A DNA stretch of 64,000 bases from Aphanomyces cochlioides. Lineage: Eukaryota > Oomycota > Saprolegniomycetes > Saprolegniales > Verrucalvaceae. This document shows, in pieces, positions 22,165 through 32,318 of the stretch (its first letter is position 1; every line of letters begins with the position of its first letter). The notes beneath the pieces are model-generated. The model saw only the letters and a list, made by a program, of their open reading frames with translations, did no database searches and was not told where the DNA came from. The stretch spans positions 682,001-746,000 of the forward strand of contig JAHQRK010000018.1 in assembly GCA_019828595.1 (NCBI GenBank). Reading direction: 5' to 3'. The translations under genes and the position numbers were made by a program.

Positions 22165-23310
22165 ATGCCAGAACTTTATCTCCGCGCAGTCAGCGGGAGA
22201 AACCTCTACGATGCACAAACCTTTGGCAAACAAGATCCCTTCTGCATAATCCAAGTCGGAAACCAAGTCCAAAAGACCAAGGTTCATTACAACGGTGGCC
22301 GCTTTCCATCTTGGAACCAAAAGTTTGTCTTCAACGTGAGAGATCCACAAGTCGACCAGATCACGATCACGATCGAAGATGAAAATCTGTTTGACAACGG
22401 CTACATTGGAACCGTGCGCATTCCCGTGAACACATTTCTCCATGGACAAGTCGTGGATCAATGGTATCCTGTCATGCGGAACAAGGATCACCGTGGCGAG
22501 ATCAACCTCCGTGTCCAGTTGATGAACGCACCAGGTCAAACGGCTGGTACTCCAGCGGGATACCAACCAGCTCCACAGCCTGGATATCCTGTAGCTCCAC
22601 CAGGACAACAGCAAAGCTACCCAAGCGCACCACCTGCTCAAACATACTCGGCAAGTCCAGCCACAGCAGCACCTGCATATTCTACTGTCTCTCCTGCATA
22701 CTCTGGCGCCTCTCCAGCATATCCTGGGTCCCAAAGCAATCAACAACAATTGCAACAACAACAACAAGCCCAGCTACAAGCCCAACAAGCCCAGCTCCGT
22801 CAACAACAAGAACAACAAAATGATCTGGTGCGACAACAGCAGCAAGCCCAACAAGCTGCGATTCAACAACAGCAAGCTCATGCCCAACAGCAGATGGCGG
22901 CCAACCAACAACAAATCCAGCAACAACAGCGTCAATTGGAGCAACAACGAGCACAGTTGGCCCAGCAACAAGCTAGTTTGAACGCATCGAGGCCAGTATA
23001 CGTCCAACCTCCTCCAACAGTGTACGCACCTCCGCCGCCGCCAGTTGTTGTTCAACCTCGCCCGACTGTTGTCGTCGCGCCGCCGCCTCCGGTGTATGTT
23101 GGAGCCCCTGTCGTATACGAAACACCCGTCGTGTACAGCCATCATGATGGAGGCGGCGTAGCAATGGGTGCTGCAGCTGGACTAGGCGTAGGACTTGTCG
23201 GTGGTGCCTTGATAGGCGCAGCTCTGTCTGACGACGGTGGCGATCGTGGCTATTACGTCAGTGACGACGGTGGCTACGACGGCGGTGGAGATTTTGCCGG
23301 TGATTTTTAA
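22165..23310 (+). CDS. C2-domain, PGYP/Q-rich, glycine-zipper protein (SRC2-like, copy 4)
   Basis: A single exon of 381 aa starting MPELYLRAVSGRN. The C2 domain (1-125) differs from copy 2 at only a few residues. The proline-rich part is shorter (one QPGYP, then APPGQQQSYPSAPP). The Gln-rich tract has QQQQQAQLQAQQAQLRQQQ-type repeats for about 95 residues. PPPVV and PPPVYVG repeats follow. The C-terminus is GAAAGLGVGLVGGALIGAAL, then an Asp/Gly/Tyr-rich end with DDGGYDGGG and FAGDF. The end motif strongly recalls plant SRC2 (glycine zipper followed by acidic Gly/Tyr/Phe residues). Its 3' flank is duplicated after copy 5. Confidence 0.85.
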   Translation: MPELYLRAVSGRNLYDAQTFGKQDPFCIIQVGNQVQKTKVHYNGGRFPSWNQKFVFNVRDPQVDQITITIEDENLFDNGYIGTVRIPVNTFLHGQVVDQWYPVMRNKDHRGEINLRVQLMNAPGQTAGTPAGYQPAPQPGYPVAPPGQQQSYPSAPPAQTYSASPATAAPAYSTVSPAYSGASPAYPGSQSNQQQLQQQQQAQLQAQQAQLRQQQEQQNDLVRQQQQAQQAAIQQQQAHAQQQMAANQQQIQQQQRQLEQQRAQLAQQQASLNASRPVYVQPPPTVYAPPPPPVVVQPRPTVVVAPPPPVYVGAPVVYETPVVYSHHDGGGVAMGAAAGLGVGLVGGALIGAALSDDGGDRGYYVSDDGGYDGGGDFAGDF

Positions 23311-23660
23311 GCAGGATAACAACTTATCTACCATTTCGTTCTTTATCTTCTACTAGTACCATGACACCGGCACGCAACATAGAGCAAAAGAGCATCCTGT
23401 CTTCGCCGCACTTGAAGGAGTTTTGGTGAGCAAAGGGATAGCGCTACTCAACACATGGTCACAAAGCGCCAACACTACAGTGTATGTATGCCGTAGCAGC
23501 CGATATCAACTTCGCTCTCCCAACGCATTTGGCCGACAAGAGTCGTTTGGCATTGCTTTCTCATCTACGACTCACCGCTTTGCTATTTGACCAAAGTTTC
23601 ACTGCGACATGGATGTCTAACGGTGCAAACCTTTCAACCTTCTAGCGGTCTTTGTTATGA
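23290..23660. repeat. Duplicated 3' flank, first copy
   Basis: DNA from the last codons of copy 4 onward recurs after copy 5 (about 24900-25280). Shared strings include GATTTTGCCGGTGATTTTTAA, CAGGATAACAAC, GCAACATAGAGCA, AAAGTTTCACTGC.ACATGGATG and GCAAACCTTTCAACCTT. This shows that the duplication unit extended beyond the genes. No separate gene is seen. Confidence 0.75.
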
Positions 23661-23715
23661 ATCGAGTGTGGGTTGTTCCACCACGACAGGATATGTAGAA
23701 AGTGATCTTTTCCCT
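23660..23715 (-). pseudogene. Relic of a copy-3-like C2 gene (C2 domain deleted)
   Basis: The string GGGTTGTTCCACCACGAC at 23670-23687 equals part of the copy 3 coding sequence (21102-21119). Within 15 bp it is followed by GAAAGTGATCTTTTC, which in the other unit lies just upstream of the copy 3 start (about 21570). So roughly 450 bp containing the whole C2 domain have been lost here. It is the vanished minus-strand partner of copy 5. Confidence 0.7.
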
Positions 23716-24238
23716 CGTCAAAATTCGTCGAACTTTCACACATTTCAAATGTCTTCTTAGAAAATGGTCAACAAATTTCACAGTTTACAATTTCATACAG
23801 GAAATTTTACACACGTTAATTTGATTTGTTGTATTCGTTTTCATAAGTAATTTGTTTATACAGTTAATTTGCCTTTGGCGGCTCAACAGCCTCCAACGCT
23901 ATGCGAAGCAAGGTCGTCAATGCGGTACGTTTCCTCACGCTCAAATTTAGGCTCTGCGCTGATTTCTCCTGTGTTCTACACGTAGGACTGGCACCCCAGT
24001 CGTCAGTGTATCTTGTACGAAGGTGTGTTTCTCAGCGGAAATTCACCAATAGTTTGAAGGTATCACTGCAAGGACACGTGGATGTCGTGAATATTGGCCT
24101 GCTTTACGCGTGCATTGCATGGCTTTATGATGTGGATCATTGTGTTAGGACCACGTTGAGATCTCATGGCAGGACAATCGCGTCGTCAATTCTATTTCGT
24201 GCTTGTTGGAATTTCTGTCTCGCTCACTTTCTAAAACG
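23698..24238. repeat. Duplicated intergenic block, unit B
   Basis: This is the counterpart of 21566-22164, with the same order of shared strings, reaching up to the start of copy 5. In this copy the minus-strand partner gene is gone, so only the plus-strand promoter should still be functional. Confidence 0.8.
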
Positions 24239-24889
24239 ATGCCGGAACTGCACCTCCACGCAGTCGGGGGAAGAAACCTCTACGATGCGCAAACCTTTGG
24301 CAAGCAAGACCCGTTCTGCAAAATCCAAGTCGGAAACCAATTGCAGACGACTCGAGTCCACGACAATGGAGATCGCTGTCCTGTTTGGAACGAAAAATTC
24401 GTCTTCCACGTGCGAGATCCACAAGTCGACCAGATCACGATCACGATCGAAGATGAAAACACGTTTGTCAACGGCTACATCGGAACTGTGTGCATTTCCG
24501 TCAACACATTTCTCCATGGACAATTCGTGGATCAATGGTTTCCCGTCATGCGGAACACGGATCACTATGGCGACATCAACCTCCGTATCCAGTTGATGAG
24601 CGTACCAGGCGAAATGGCTGGCGTTCCAGCTCCACAGCCTGGATATCCTGTGGCTCAACCAGGACTCGTGTACTCTGCTGCCCCGCCGCCTCCGGTGTAT
24701 GTTGGAGCCCCTGTCGTGTATGAAACTCCCGTAGCACAAGAGCCACCCGTCGTTGTTAGCAGTGTGGCTGTCAGTGCTGCAGCTGGACTAGGTGTAGGAC
24801 TTGTAGGTGGCGTGTTATTAGACGCAGCTCTGTCTGACGGCGGTGGTGATCGTTGCTATTATGATAGTAGTAGTGACGACAGTGACTAA
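24239..24889 (+). CDS. C2-domain, glycine-zipper protein without Q tract (copy 5)
   Basis: A single exon of 216 aa starting MPELHLHAVGGRN. The C2 domain (1-125) is intact (GKQDPFCKIQVG, HDNGDRCPVWNEKF, NGYIGTVCISVN). The PGYP tract is reduced to PQPGYPVAQPG and the glutamine tract is absent. PPPPVYVGAPVVYETP leads to SAAAGLGVGLVGGVLLDAAL and an acidic Ser/Asp end (SSSDDSD). The zipper has an Asp inserted (LLDAAL) where the paralogues keep small residues. After the stop the DNA still encodes, out of use, the FAGDF end of copy 4, so a mutation created an earlier stop. Confidence 0.85.
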   Translation: MPELHLHAVGGRNLYDAQTFGKQDPFCKIQVGNQLQTTRVHDNGDRCPVWNEKFVFHVRDPQVDQITITIEDENTFVNGYIGTVCISVNTFLHGQFVDQWFPVMRNTDHYGDINLRIQLMSVPGEMAGVPAPQPGYPVAQPGLVYSAAPPPPVYVGAPVVYETPVAQEPPVVVSSVAVSAAAGLGVGLVGGVLLDAALSDGGGDRCYYDSSSDDSD

Positions 24890-24899
24890 GACAACCGTG

Positions 24900-25285
24900 G
24901 AGATTTTGCCGGTGATTTTTAAGGCAGGATAACAACGTATCTCCATTGCCTGCCTGTATCTTCAAGCCCTAGAGCGTCATGCAAGCTAAACGCTGGCAAC
25001 ATAGAGCAGAAGAGCTTTCACACCACGTCGCCATCGTTGAAGGAGCGCTGACGAGGTTGTGACAGCACACAGACAACAGCCCACATCGAGACGAGATCTA
25101 TCGAGTATGCTGTCTCAGAGCGAAGGGATAGCTCAACGCCAACACTGGCCATGGCGTGGCAGTCGACACCAACGTTCACCCGACAAGTTGTTTGACATTA
25201 CTTTCTCTCCAAAAGTTTCACTGCAACATGGATGGCCAACGGGGCAAACCTTTCAACCTTTTCTCGCAAACTTTGCCATCAGACT
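24900..25285. repeat. Duplicated 3' flank, second copy
   Basis: This is the counterpart of 23290-23660. It starts with the non-translated remnant GATTTTGCCGGTGATTTTTAA and continues with the shared flank strings to about GCAAACCTTTCAACCTT. The remaining DNA to 25502 shows no gene. Confidence 0.7.
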
Positions 25286-25502
25286 GTCGAGACAACTTTC
25301 TTCCAACTCGCAGGCAGTACACCACGTCGTGCAAGCGTCAAAGAGTGGCCTGCGTGTAGGTGCAAAGATTTCGGTGGCGTGTCCACCGCATGACACGAAA
25401 ATTTTCATTCCACGTGTGACGACCAAGTGGATATTCAGCAAAGATTCGTGCGTTTGGGCAGAGTGAAGACCGACGAGCTCAACTCCCATTTCAATTCTAG
25501 CC

Positions 25503-25984
25503 ATGTCAAAGCCTTATCCAACGTACCCTCTTGCTCCCAGCAGTCAACAAGCTCAATTGGACGCGCAACAAGCCCAGCTCCGCCAGCAACAAGAGCAACT
25601 TCCTCACCAACAACAACAGAGCCAGCAAGCTGCGATTCAACAGCAGTTGGCAATGAACCAACAACTCATTCAGCAGCAGCAACAACAACTTGAGCAGCAA
25701 CGAGCGCAGTTGGCGCACCAACAAGCTAGCCTCAACGCGTCAAGAACTCCTACCAGTCTACGCGGCTCCCTCCTGTCGTGATGGCCCCACCGCCAGCCGT
25801 TGTCATCGGCGCGCCGCCACCGGTCTATGTCGGTGGTCCTTACATGTATGGCCATCCATACGGCTACGATGGCGGTGTGGCGATTGGTGCAGCCGCAGGT
25901 CTTGGCATTGGTCTTGCGGGTGGCGTCGTCCTCGGCAGTGCTCTCGGAGACGGATTCTGCTATGACGGCGGCTTTTTCGACTAA
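25503..25984 (+). pseudogene. Truncated, frameshifted C2/SRC2-family copy 6
   Basis: The segment 25503-25781 encodes SSQQAQLDAQQAQLRQQQ and the rest of the Gln-rich tract up to QQASLNASR, as in copies 2 and 4. The frame then shifts: 25778-25984 continues with MAPPPAVVIGAPPPVYVGG and the glycine zipper GAAAGLGIGLAGGVVLGSAL, ending GGFFD. No GT-AG pair joins the two parts. The C2 domain and PGYP tract are absent upstream, so the copy is also 5'-truncated. It most resembles copy 2 (same MAP.PAVVIGAPPPVY and GGFF end). The two short open frames (92 and 68 aa) might still be translated, but pseudogene is the simpler reading. Confidence 0.75.
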
Positions 25985-26120
25985 TGAATTTATCCAACTT
26001 ATCTCTCTCGCTCTGTCGATGGAGACTTGCGGTAGCACGACTGCATCTTGCAGCTACATGACGCTCGCAACAGGCTGCAAAACCGTCACGAGGTTGTATT
26101 TATAGCCCAATGAGCCCAGA

Positions 26121-29100
26121 ATGGAGCGGCGCGCAAGTGTGTACCGCGCCTCTTCTCCTGATGCCATGAACCACCGCGGAAGCAGCGCGTCGATATCTAC
26201 TCGACTAGAAGATGCGCTGCATCTATCCGAGGCGGAGGACAATGACCGCAACGACGACTATCCTCATGAAGGAGAGAGTGAGGTGGCGCACCCTGGCGAC
26301 ATTGAGCATCATCTTGGCTTTTCGTACCAAGGAGACAAGTTTTACCAACGCGGCGTCTACACCGAGGCGTTGCTCTACCTCTCCCGTCTCCCTCGTCAAT
26401 CCAAACACGACCGAGCGCCATCCCGACGCGCCAACACGCCAAGTTCGACACGCAGAGTCTCGAAAACGAACAAGCTCATGCCAGTAAACGACCTCCAGAG
26501 GGAGTCCGTGTCGTCAGAAGGACGAGACGACGATGCGCGCGACGCCCGACTAGCTCGCAAGCGGCAATGCGCCCATGCTGTGAACGCCATGGCAGCCAAC
26601 CCAACCCTGCACCCGACGCTCTTTGCCGACAACGTCGTCCCCACACTGCTCTCTCTCGTACGAACCAAGGACGTCGTGTCGCTCAAGTCGTGCGTGTCGG
26701 CGCTGTGTCACTTGAGCGGCAGCCAGCGCGGCCGCGAAGTGATGCTGCAGCATGGATGCCTCGCGCTGCTCCAGAACGCTCTCGCCATCGGCGGCATCGA
26801 GCCGTATAACATTCTCGCGACGTTTGCCAACTTGAGCATCGAGGACAGCTTCGAGTCGATCTTTGTCAAGGAGAAGGCCCTCGAGAGCATGATGGCCCAT
26901 CGCAAAGCCAGCGACGCGACGGAGCGATTGACTTCGTACACGCTCTTCAACTTGAGCTGTCCGTCCTACACATACCCACGCATCAACGACGTCATCCGAG
27001 CGCTCGTCGATCACGGTACAACTCACGGAGAACCGCCTAACTCTCCGCAGGGCGGGACTGCCGAGACCGACTCCTACTGAGCCAAGCCATGTACAACCTG
27101 ACCGCCACCAAGTCGAACCGCGTCAAGATCACTGCCATCACGGACGCGTTTGAGATCCTGAATGGCCTTGTCGCGACCGCCGCCGACACTGCCATCCGCA
27201 GCAATGCTCTCCACTCTCTCTGGTGCTTGGCAGAGACTGAAGGATGTCGTCGAGCTCTCGTTCTCAATGGCTCCGTGCGCGCACTCATCACAAGCATGCG
27301 GGCGACGACAGACGTCCAAGATCTACGGTACATCGTCCATCTCGCCATGCTCTCTAAGTCCATGACGTAGCTGCATCTTCTCGACGTTGGATAATCTCGC
27401 GACGGAGCCCATCGGGTGCAAGGAGATGGCGAAAGTCGGCGCCTTGGGCTCCCTCGCACAGCTATCGAACCTCCTCGTGGACCCCGCGCTCAAGACGCCC
27501 GTGTACAAGACGATCTCGCTCATCCTCGCCGGTGAAGCCAACGCCAAGCACGTCGACGTCGCGTTCTTTGAGCAGCTCGTCTCGTATACGCACGCGCTGG
27601 ACGCAGACGTCAAGTCCATCTCGCGCTACGTCCTCCATAGCTTGGGCTGTCTTCTAGCTTGGGCCTTCCGGTCGTCGGCCTCCTTCCTCGTCAAGAATGC
27701 GACGTACATGCCCAAGCTCATGTACCACGCGCTCTTCAAGCAGTTCGACGCCAACAGTCCCGACGAATACCTCCAGGCCGTGCTCCTCTACAACATGACG
27801 CTCCGCTTTCCGCCCGCTGACGTCGCCATGGTTGCGATTCCACGCATTCTCTACTTTGGCCTCGAGACGCGCCGCAGCGATATCCGAGCGCTCGCGTGCG
27901 GCATGCTCTTTAATCTCTTCCATGAGCCGACGCTCCACCGACGTCTCATGGAGCACCCTGGCGTCCTGGACGTGATTGTCAAGCTGCTTGTGCCTCCTGC
28001 CGGCGCCGCGGAGCTTGACTCGCCGACGAAATGCCTCGACATTGTCTGCGCCATCTTGGACCAGCAACAGCTCGACTTGGACGCAGTCACGACGCTCGTC
28101 TTTGCCGTCTTTACGCCGCTCGTCAAGCTGTGCGACCGCGGCGATCCCGTCGTGAATGCAGGATGCGCGGCTTGCTTTGCGCGCTTTGGCATGATCGAGC
28201 CGTGTCGCGTGACGATGGTCCAGAACGGCCTCATCGCAGCGCTGACCGTCTTGGCGGGCGAGGACAACCCCGAGACGCTCCAGCTCTGTGTGAGCACGTA
28301 CTCGCAACTGAGCTGCGATCCAAGCATCTGCCGCGAGTTGATCGAAAAGGGCATCGTGCACTCGCTCGCAAGTCTCGCGGCGGCGCCAGAGGAAGCAGTC
28401 CGGCGCGCGTGTGCGATCGCCTTTTGCAACTTGTCGGCGAGCGAAGACAACATCGTGACGCTCGTGCAGCATGGCGCGCTCAAGGCGTTGCTCGTCATCT
28501 CATGCGTGAAATCCAACGACGCCATCACGCGACGCATGTGCATGAAAGCGGTACGCACTCCTCCGTCTCAACGCGCCGCTGACCGAGTAGGTGATGAATC
28601 TCATGCGGTCCCCGGCAAACATCCCGGCCATGTGCAACGACGGGCTTCCGTGGGCGTTCACGATCTTTGCCATGTCGTCGGAAGAGCAGGACTTCCCCAT
28701 CCTCGCTGACGCCTTCTGCGGCCTCTCGTACTACCACGAGACGCGCAAAGGTCTAGCTAAAGTCCGTCGACGTGTCCATCTCTTCCTTATCATTGTGTTA
28801 GTCGTCGACGCTCACGTCGTTTCTGCAGATCCTCCATCGCATCTACGACACGCCAGCGGGGGCGACGATGCTCCGCGGCATTCTCAACATGCTCACCGAC
28901 GTCTCTGTGATCCCGTCGCTGCTAAACGCGGGCCTTCTCGTTGAGCTCAACCACTTGGCCGAGGCAGACTCGGTGGATATCCGTCGCATGGTCGCGCAAA
29001 CTCTCACGGGAACCTTTCAATCGTCGTCGGATGCTCGATCCAAGGTACAACTTCCGACGTCCCAAGCTAGCTCACTTGTCGGCGCAGTACCTCGAGGAAG

Positions 29101-30790
29101 CAACGCTGCACACGATCGGCCACCTCCTCAAAACCGACGACAGCGTCACCAAACACAGCTGCGCCGTGCTCCTTCACGTCCTCTCCCTCGACAATACGAC
29201 AGTCCGCGTCTTGATTCTCAACGACACCATGACGACCGTACGTTCTGTCGCCCCGGTCCACACGTTTGAACCGCGGTTCTGGGGTAGGTCCTCGACACGA
29301 TCCGTGCCAGTCCGTCCGTCGACGTGATGATTCTCCTCATGCGCGCCATTTACAACATTTCGTGTCGCGCCGACTTGCTTGTCCACGTCTGTCGGACAGG
29401 CATCGTGTCCGCGATCGCGTTCATGGTCTCGTCCGAGTGTGAAAATCCACAGAGCATTGCCATGTGCGCTGCCATCATGCGCAACCTCAGCTGTGAAGAT
29501 TCGTGTCACGCGCAGCTCGTCAATTCCGACGCGACGGCGCTCCTCGTCGCGATCTTCTCGTCCAAGGATGTCTTGAAACTCGCCAAGGAAGATGCTGCGA
29601 TCGGCGTGTGCAATCTCCTCCTCGGCCGCGTCAACTCGAGCGTCATGCTCGCCCAGGGAGCGCTAACGCCCATCCTGTGGCTCTCTGCGCACGCTCCATC
29701 CATCGAAAGCAATGTCCTCTGCTCGGCCGTGCTGCGGAAACTCGCCATGCCGCCGGGGAATATCCAGCAGCTCGTCGACGAAGGCGCGGTGGCGAGTGTG
29801 GCGTCGCTGCTGGCAACGACGACGAATCTGTTCATCAAGCGCAATTGCACCGCGACGTTTTGTCTCCTCGCGAGGAAACTCAGCGTCAAGCCGACGCTTG
29901 CGTCCCACGGCGTCATCTCCCTCACGCTCGACTTGCTGGAAGAGCTCAAGCGATCGCCAGCGCCGTCGCCGCTCGTCGCTAGCATTGAGAAGATGAGCAT
30001 TGAGCTCGTCTCGACGCTGGCCGAGTTTGTCCGGCCGAACGTTCCTGGCGAGAAACATCTCTCGTCGGTGCTCTTTCAGCTCATCGACGTCGACGACAGT
30101 GGCGGCGCGGCTTCCACCGGCGGTGGCTACGAATGGGAGCAAGACAGGACGTTCCTACTGCGAGCGGAAGATGGTCCTCTGCCGCTCGCCATACCGTCCG
30201 CGGCGCGGCAGCTCCGACTGGAAGAAGTGCCGACACTGCGCGTGCCGCTGACTCCAGTGACGACGCAAGGCTACACGGAAAACTTTTCCGTGTCGCGCGA
30301 CGAGCGTGGCATGAAGATGCTCGATCCAGTCGTTCCTCACCTCAACAACGCGTTCGGCGGCCGCAACTCGGCGGCAAAGATGGACGACAACCTGGACGTC
30401 CTCCGGAAAGTCATGATCGCCCACACAACCAACGGCGGTGGCGGCGGCATTCGGTCCGCGGGCTGGAAGAAGCTCATCTCGATGGAGTTTTCGAGCCAGG
30501 AGATGTTTCCAAAGCTCCGCACGGCGTTTCCACCGCTGGCTGCCAACGGCGCGACCGCAATCAGCGCCGACCAGCCACTCGTCAAGACATTGCAGAACCC
30601 GATCAAGGACAAACGCAAGCAGTCGACGCTCCTCGACGCCAAGATCGCCGTGGAGACCGGCATCAAGTCGAGCGTCTCGTTCACGATACAACACGCCGTC
30701 TTGGCGTCGCCCATTCGAGTCGGCGCGACGCCGAGAAGCGCGGGCGGACGGCGGATCACATTAGCTCCAGTGGGTGATGATGGCGAGTAA
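26121..30790 (+). CDS. Giant armadillo-repeat protein A, 1472 aa
   Basis: Seven exons: 26121-27015, 27051-27327, 27371-28550, 28591-28761, 28802-29044, 29088-29237 and 29288-30790, all in phase, with introns of 35-50 nt. The N-terminus is disordered. Near residue 75 is GDKFYQRGVYTEALLYLSRL, a motif shared with the two paralogues at 35 and 55 kb. From about residue 140 to 1200, armadillo-type repeats run almost continuously (LKSCVSALCHLSGSQRGR, RRACAIAFCNLSASEDN, IAMCAAIMRNLSCEDS). The C-terminal 270 residues are low-complexity, with GGGGG and basic stretches. ARM arrays are protein-binding superhelices; the partner is unknown. It lacks the N-terminal module of proteins B and C. It is convergent with the zinc-finger gene 83 bp away. 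Confidence 0.85.
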
Positions 30791-30873
30791 TGCAATCCTT
30801 CAATTGCACATCAAAGTCTTTTCATGTTAGACGCATTAGGAAGACAAGCAAGGACGAGATCGCCGCGTGAGAG

Positions 30874-31233
30874 TTAGAAGATGCCGATGGCGTTCATGGC
30901 GGGGTTGAGATAATGCAGCGACGGCTCGCTCACGTATGCGCAGTCGTGCTCTTCGTCCCACGCCGCCGCCGCCGCTGGATCGGATTCTTCGTTGTCCACG
31001 TTGAATCCATGGGGATGATGGCATCGCGATGGAAACTTCATCATGCGGGGAGGACGCGTCGACGCTGCGTTGGAAGACACGGGACAATGCGCTTCAAAGC
31101 ACAAATCAAAGTGGAGTCCAATGTGGTCGCCGCAGAACGGACCGTCGCCGCAGACGAGACACATGTGCAGTGTCGGGCGTGCCATGAGAGACTGCGGCAT
31201 CGGACGGATCTTGGATTGCTTGGAAGAGTTCAT
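30874..31233 (-). CDS. Small zinc-finger protein, UBZ4-like (copy 1)
   Basis: A single exon of 119 aa. The ATG at 31233 gives MNSSKQSKIRP. The core MCLVCGDGPFCGDHIGLHFD continues LCFEAHCP and has C-x2-C ... H-x3-C spacing like Rad18-type UBZ4 fingers. An extra Cys lies between the pairs and a His-Cys pair follows. The remainder is His/Pro-rich, then acidic (WDEEHDC). UBZ4 fingers bind ubiquitin, but that function is only suggested by the spacing. Two close paralogues lie within 1.5 kb, on both strands. Confidence 0.7.
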   Translation of the reverse strand: MNSSKQSKIRPMPQSLMARPTLHMCLVCGDGPFCGDHIGLHFDLCFEAHCPVSSNAASTRPPRMMKFPSRCHHPHGFNVDNEESDPAAAAAWDEEHDCAYVSEPSLHYLNPAMNAIGIF

Positions 31234-31678
31234 CGAGGTGGAAATTACACAATGCGGTCTTCCTACTCGATTCACTTGAACTCTGCAGTGCCAATGCGAC
31301 ACCACAACGACATGGCTCCTCCTTTTAACTGCAAGGAACACTCACTGGCTCAGCAGAGATGAGTCGTCTATTCACGACGTGATTCTTCCATGGATGCATG
31401 GGGGAAAGCTGCGGCAAGACGTCTTGAGCGGATTGGACTCCAGTGGCGGCTTACCACATTCATGGAGGGCTTGGTAGAGATGCTGCGCTGTCGAACGCTA
31501 ACCGCGTGAGACCGCCATGAGATTGGAAGTCTTTGGGACATGCTAATGCCTTCCGCAGAACGCGACAAGCAGGTTGAATATCATGGGCAGTCCAATGGAA
31601 TCGCATGCAATTAGTTGCGAGCCAATGAGTCCGCGTCTGCTTGTCCGCCTCATTCGGTCATTTTACCTTTCCATCGCG

Positions 31679-32029
31679 ATGAATCCGCAGGAATCTCCTC
31701 AGCCATGCTCGCGTCAAAGCTTCCGTCGTCCTGATGTTCACATGTGCATCGTGTGCGGCGCCGGTCCGTTCTGCGGCGACCACATTGGGCTCCACTTTGA
31801 CTTGTGCTTTGAAGCGCATTGCCCCATGACGACGACACACACGAATACACCAAACATTGCAAGACCGCCGACGATGTGCCAACCCCGACGACATGCTCAT
31901 GGCGTCAAGATTGAAGACACACATGCATGCTTGGATCCCTTGGACGAAGACCACGAGTGCACCTTTGATCGCGACCGTCCTCTCTCGTCGAATGCGTTCA
32001 AATCCCCCGCAGTCGTCAACTTCTATTGA
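31679..32029 (+). CDS. Small zinc-finger protein, UBZ4-like (copy 2)
   Basis: A single exon of 116 aa from ATG 31679 (MNPQESPQPC); an in-frame ATG at 31625 would add 18 residues. The core MCIVCGAGPFCGDHIGLHFD-LCFEAHCP is almost identical to copy 1, while flanking sequence differs, so the finger is under stronger constraint. It shares the acidic DEDHECTFDRD region with copy 1 (EEHDCAY). It is oriented head-to-head with copy 1. Confidence 0.7.
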   Translation: MNPQESPQPCSRQSFRRPDVHMCIVCGAGPFCGDHIGLHFDLCFEAHCPMTTTHTNTPNIARPPTMCQPRRHAHGVKIEDTHACLDPLDEDHECTFDRDRPLSSNAFKSPAVVNFY

Positions 32030-32318
32030 TCTCCATGTAGCTTTACTTGTCTATCTCTGTAATGTATGCTTGCATGTCCAATGCGGCGCCGACACGAGAG
32101 AGCATCGAGTCTCCAGGGGATCATCTCAGGGACGTCCAGAGTCGCTAGGGCCATCAGCTCTTTCACATGGTCGCGCTCTTGTAGGGAAAGAGAACAGAGA
32201 GGAACGTTGTCGACGGTTCATTGCGATAGCTTAGAGAATACAAGCAACAGCAACGCAACAGCAAATACACGAACATGCAAATCTCCATGGAGACATCGTC
32301 AGGAAGCAGTGTGGAGAC

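Noticed and set aside
19601..23310. Gln-rich and PGYP tracts as possible prion-like or silk-like genes of their own
   Set aside because: They are continuous with the C2 domain and glycine zipper in one reading frame, so they are parts of the same proteins.
27654..28558. Minus-strand open frames inside ARM protein A
   Set aside because: They are shadows of the GC-rich ARM coding region; the plus frame carries clear ARM repeats.
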